From NCBI GenBank assembly GCA_028023455.1, contig JAQFVV010000063.1, positions 2,845,081 through 2,909,080 of the forward strand: a stretch of 64,000 bases of DNA, written 5' to 3'. Under the pieces are notes generated by a model, which was not told the origin of the DNA, did not search any database, and saw only the letters and a program-made list of their open reading frames with translations. This stretch comes from Epiperipatus broadwayi (taxonomy: Eukaryota > Onychophora > Udeonychophora > Euonychophora > Peripatidae). Of this stretch, positions 62,281 through 64,000 are shown piece by piece. The position numbers were made by a program, and so were the translations under genes. Within the stretch, counting starts at the first letter, position 1. Each line of letters opens with the position of its first letter.

Positions 62281-62386
62281 TTTTTTTCATATGCCAAAGC
62301 ATCAGCCAGGAAGCGAACCTGCGACAACTATCCGCAAGCAAGACACTACTTGCAAGGCGCCGGCCTTTCGTCTACCAACGCTTGAC
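62281..62386 (-). mobile_element. tRNA-Val-like SINE inserted in a repeat end
   Basis: Minus strand GTCAAGCGTTGGTAGACGAA through cgcaggttcgcttcctggct to GCATATG with a seven-base A tail. The paralogous empty site is visible at 62811-62864: taccac then atattctttt without the SINE. No clean target duplication is left. Confidence 0.85.
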
Positions 62387-62432
62387 ATTTTCTTTTAAAT
62401 TCATATAAATAAAGATACAATACACGACAAAT

Positions 62433-62484
62433 GATCCCAAGACATATTTCATGCTGAACCAGTATTCATCAGTTGGTCCAGATC
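62433..62484 (-). ncRNA. Hammerhead ribozyme, best copy of the second family
   Basis: Minus strand, in order: GATC (62484-62481), then CCAA (62476-62473), core CTGATGA (62472-62466), stem II atactggttcagcat with five of six pairs, GAAA (62450-62447), TATGTC with cleavage after the C at 62441, TTGG (62440-62437) and GATC (62436-62433). Stem I is CCAA/TTGG plus GATC/GATC with TGGA as a one-sided internal loop. No base intervenes between the cleavage site and stem I, unlike the copy at 26.3 kb, so this one is the most likely to be active. Confidence 0.8.
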
Positions 62485-62488
62485 ATCA

Positions 62489-62494
<6 letters not shown>

Positions 62495-62545
<51 letters not shown>
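62495..62545. repeat. (TA)25 microsatellite
   Basis: TA array directly beside the hammerhead. Confidence 0.95.
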
Positions 62546-62550
<5 letters not shown>

Positions 62551-62891
62551 AAAAATATTAGATAATATTAAATAATTACATTTTGAATTACAAGTGTCAA
62601 ACTAACTCAACCAAATTTTTGACACTATTCACTTTAGATAAATACAATAATGATTATTACTAATCATTTATTAAACTAGAGATTGTCTCTAGTGCAGATA
62701 TAAACTTTAAAACTCAATTAAAGATTAATATATCTGATTTATTTAAATTAAGCACACAGACACATGGAGTTATTTACATCTGGTTTCTCATGTGTAATAT
62801 ATTTATAAATATATTAAATAATCTCAATAATACCACATATTCTTTTAAATTCATGTAAATAAAAAATGTAATTTTATATATATATATATAT

Positions 62892-64000
62892 TGTAACAGT
62901 ATATAAATATGCCGTTACATTAATTTAAAATAAAAACTTTAAGTTCGCAAATAAAAATAAATTTATTAAAAACTAAAAGCTAAAAAAAATTAAAGAGTTG
63001 TTAAACCTGTATACGTATATATATTCGCACAGATGCAAAACTTTAAAAATTATTTTCTTTTAAAAAATATATATATTTGAACGTACTTTTTTAAAAAAAG
63101 TACAAGATCTAAAGTTAAAATATTTTTTGTAAATGGAAATGATTGTTTTATAAATTAATTCAAAAGCAAACTAGCCCTTGGGGCTCTTATAGAAAAAAAG
63201 GTCAGTTGAAAGATATAGATAAGAGAATAAAAAATAAATTAGATGTCAAATATAAAAGCAGCAATGAAGGCCCAGACCATAATGAAAATGAGGGACATTT
63301 TGTTCGTTGAATCCAGGGAGTACTATAAAAGGAAAAATATTGAAATTAAGAAGAGTTCCAGCTTGGTTTTTGTGAGAAGAGTGATAAGATGCACTTATTG
63401 CTCTCTCTCATTTATTTCAAATAAAATGATTGTAATACCAGGGTTGAACCAGCTTAGGCCTCCTCCAGAACAACAGACCGGACTTCAAATAGACGTTGTG
63501 GGAATTGGCATCAGGATCCGTGATTCTCCTTCTGTAAGACATGAACTATAAAATTTAAAAATAATTAAGAACTTTCTTTCGAACTTTAAAGATTTTATCA
63601 GCTAATCTAAATTTTAAAAAGGAACTTTTATCTGACTTATGTTTCAAATTAATTATAAATGTTTAATTTTTACATATTTGTTTGCTAAAAAAATCATTTC
63701 CATTTTTTTTATTTGTATTAATATTTATCGGATAAATTATTTAAATGCATTAAATTTAAGTTGGGCATAGACACTTGCATGGATTTGTTCATGTTTAATT
63801 ACATTTTTGTTTTCATATATGATTAAAATATATAGATATATAGATATATCTTACGTTGAATATCTAAAATGTATTTATTCGGATGCCTTTTTGGTTATTG
63901 GTGTCAATGCAGCATCATATGATGAATGCCATTGGGTTTCTAGTGAATTCCCCCTGCAATTACATCAATGACTTTATATTTTGATCATTTATGTTTATGT
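62892..64000. repeat. Long non-coding repeat 'C', copy 2 (cut by window end)
   Basis: Starts at TGTAACAG after a TA tract and aligns with 9190-10810 in two parts (see copy 1). The TGTAAC start recalls the solo-LTR family, which would make C an LTR of a related element, but its right end lies outside the window. The 102-codon open frame at 63243-63551 lies in a part not conserved in copy 1 and is not supported as a gene. Confidence 0.55.

Larger units (their letters stand above)
62247..62890. mobile_element. Hammerhead-bearing repeat, element F relative, with duplicated ends
   Basis: The terminal unit tattaaataa(c/t)ctcaata(t/a)taccac...tcttttaaattcat(a/g)taaataaa occurs at 62257-62412 (interrupted by a SINE) and at 62811-62864 (uninterrupted). 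Between them lie a minus-strand hammerhead (62433-62484), a (TA)25 array and about 240 bp (62560-62800) that matches 51590-51870 in inverted orientation. The direct terminal copies around a hammerhead and internal sequence resemble the tandem terminal repeats of Penelope-like insertions. No coding frame remains. Confidence 0.6.

Noticed and set aside
63243-63551. 102-codon plus-strand open frame
   Set aside because: It lies inside repeat C, has no counterpart in the other copy and no recognisable domain. Chance frame.
1-64000. CRISPR array, bacterial operons, rRNA or true tRNA genes
   Set aside because: No regularly spaced repeats with unique spacers and no ribosomal RNA sequence. The tRNA-like units are SINE heads with target duplications and damaged arms, not tRNA genes.

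Overview
The window looks like intergenic or intronic DNA from an AT-rich metazoan genome, most likely an invertebrate. By eye about three quarters of the bases are A or T, and long (TA)n tracts are scattered throughout. I find no bacterial, plasmid or viral gene organisation and no host gene or exon I can defend. Nearly everything recognisable is a transposable element or its remains. I cannot name the species.

Left part (1-15.4 kb): plain AT-rich DNA with a 125-bp-offset direct duplication (about 1.6-1.8 kb), a tRNA-headed SINE (2.4 kb), a 156-bp perfect-architecture hairpin (6.7 kb), two smaller inverted repeats (7.3 and 11.3 kb), one copy of a long non-coding repeat 'C' (9.2-10.8 kb), the zinc-finger tail of a LINE (11.5 kb) and a tRNA-Val-derived SINE with clean target duplications (12.4 kb).

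Middle (15.4-44.7 kb): a 2.65-kb solo-LTR-like repeat (15.4-18.1 kb), a strongly T-rich tract (18.1-19.6 kb), an unclassified non-coding block (19.8-23.8 kb), a textbook hammerhead ribozyme (24.73-24.79 kb), a target-duplication-flanked foldback element carrying two divergent hammerheads (25.9-26.5 kb), a degraded LINE ORF1 interrupted by a SINE (27.4-28.6 kb), a decayed Penelope-like element with repeated termini (29.4-31.0 kb), and a second large foldback with hammerhead-like arms (36.9-37.8 kb).

Right part (44.7-64 kb): the second copy of the solo LTR (44.7-47.3 kb, 4-bp target duplication), several hairpin MITEs, another hammerhead-bearing repeat (51.4-51.9 kb), a Penelope-like element whose RT motif and GIY-YIG endonuclease are still readable (53.1-54.1 kb), a hAT MITE nested inside a short retroposed repeat (56.4-57.1 kb), an RTE-type LINE 3' end (57.6-58.0 kb), two foldbacks (58.1-59.2 kb), two more SINEs, a further hammerhead repeat (62.4-62.9 kb) and the second copy of repeat C running off the window.

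The most interesting theme is small self-cleaving RNA. One canonical type I hammerhead and a second, distinct hammerhead family of five or six copies lie in one 40-kb stretch. Copies of the second family keep their stem I pairing by covariation, sit next to (TA)n tracts, are often arranged as inverted pairs, and in two cases are flanked by 12-13 bp target duplications or belong to a family that is. This fits retroelements of the Penelope type, or non-autonomous relatives, that process their transcripts with hammerheads.
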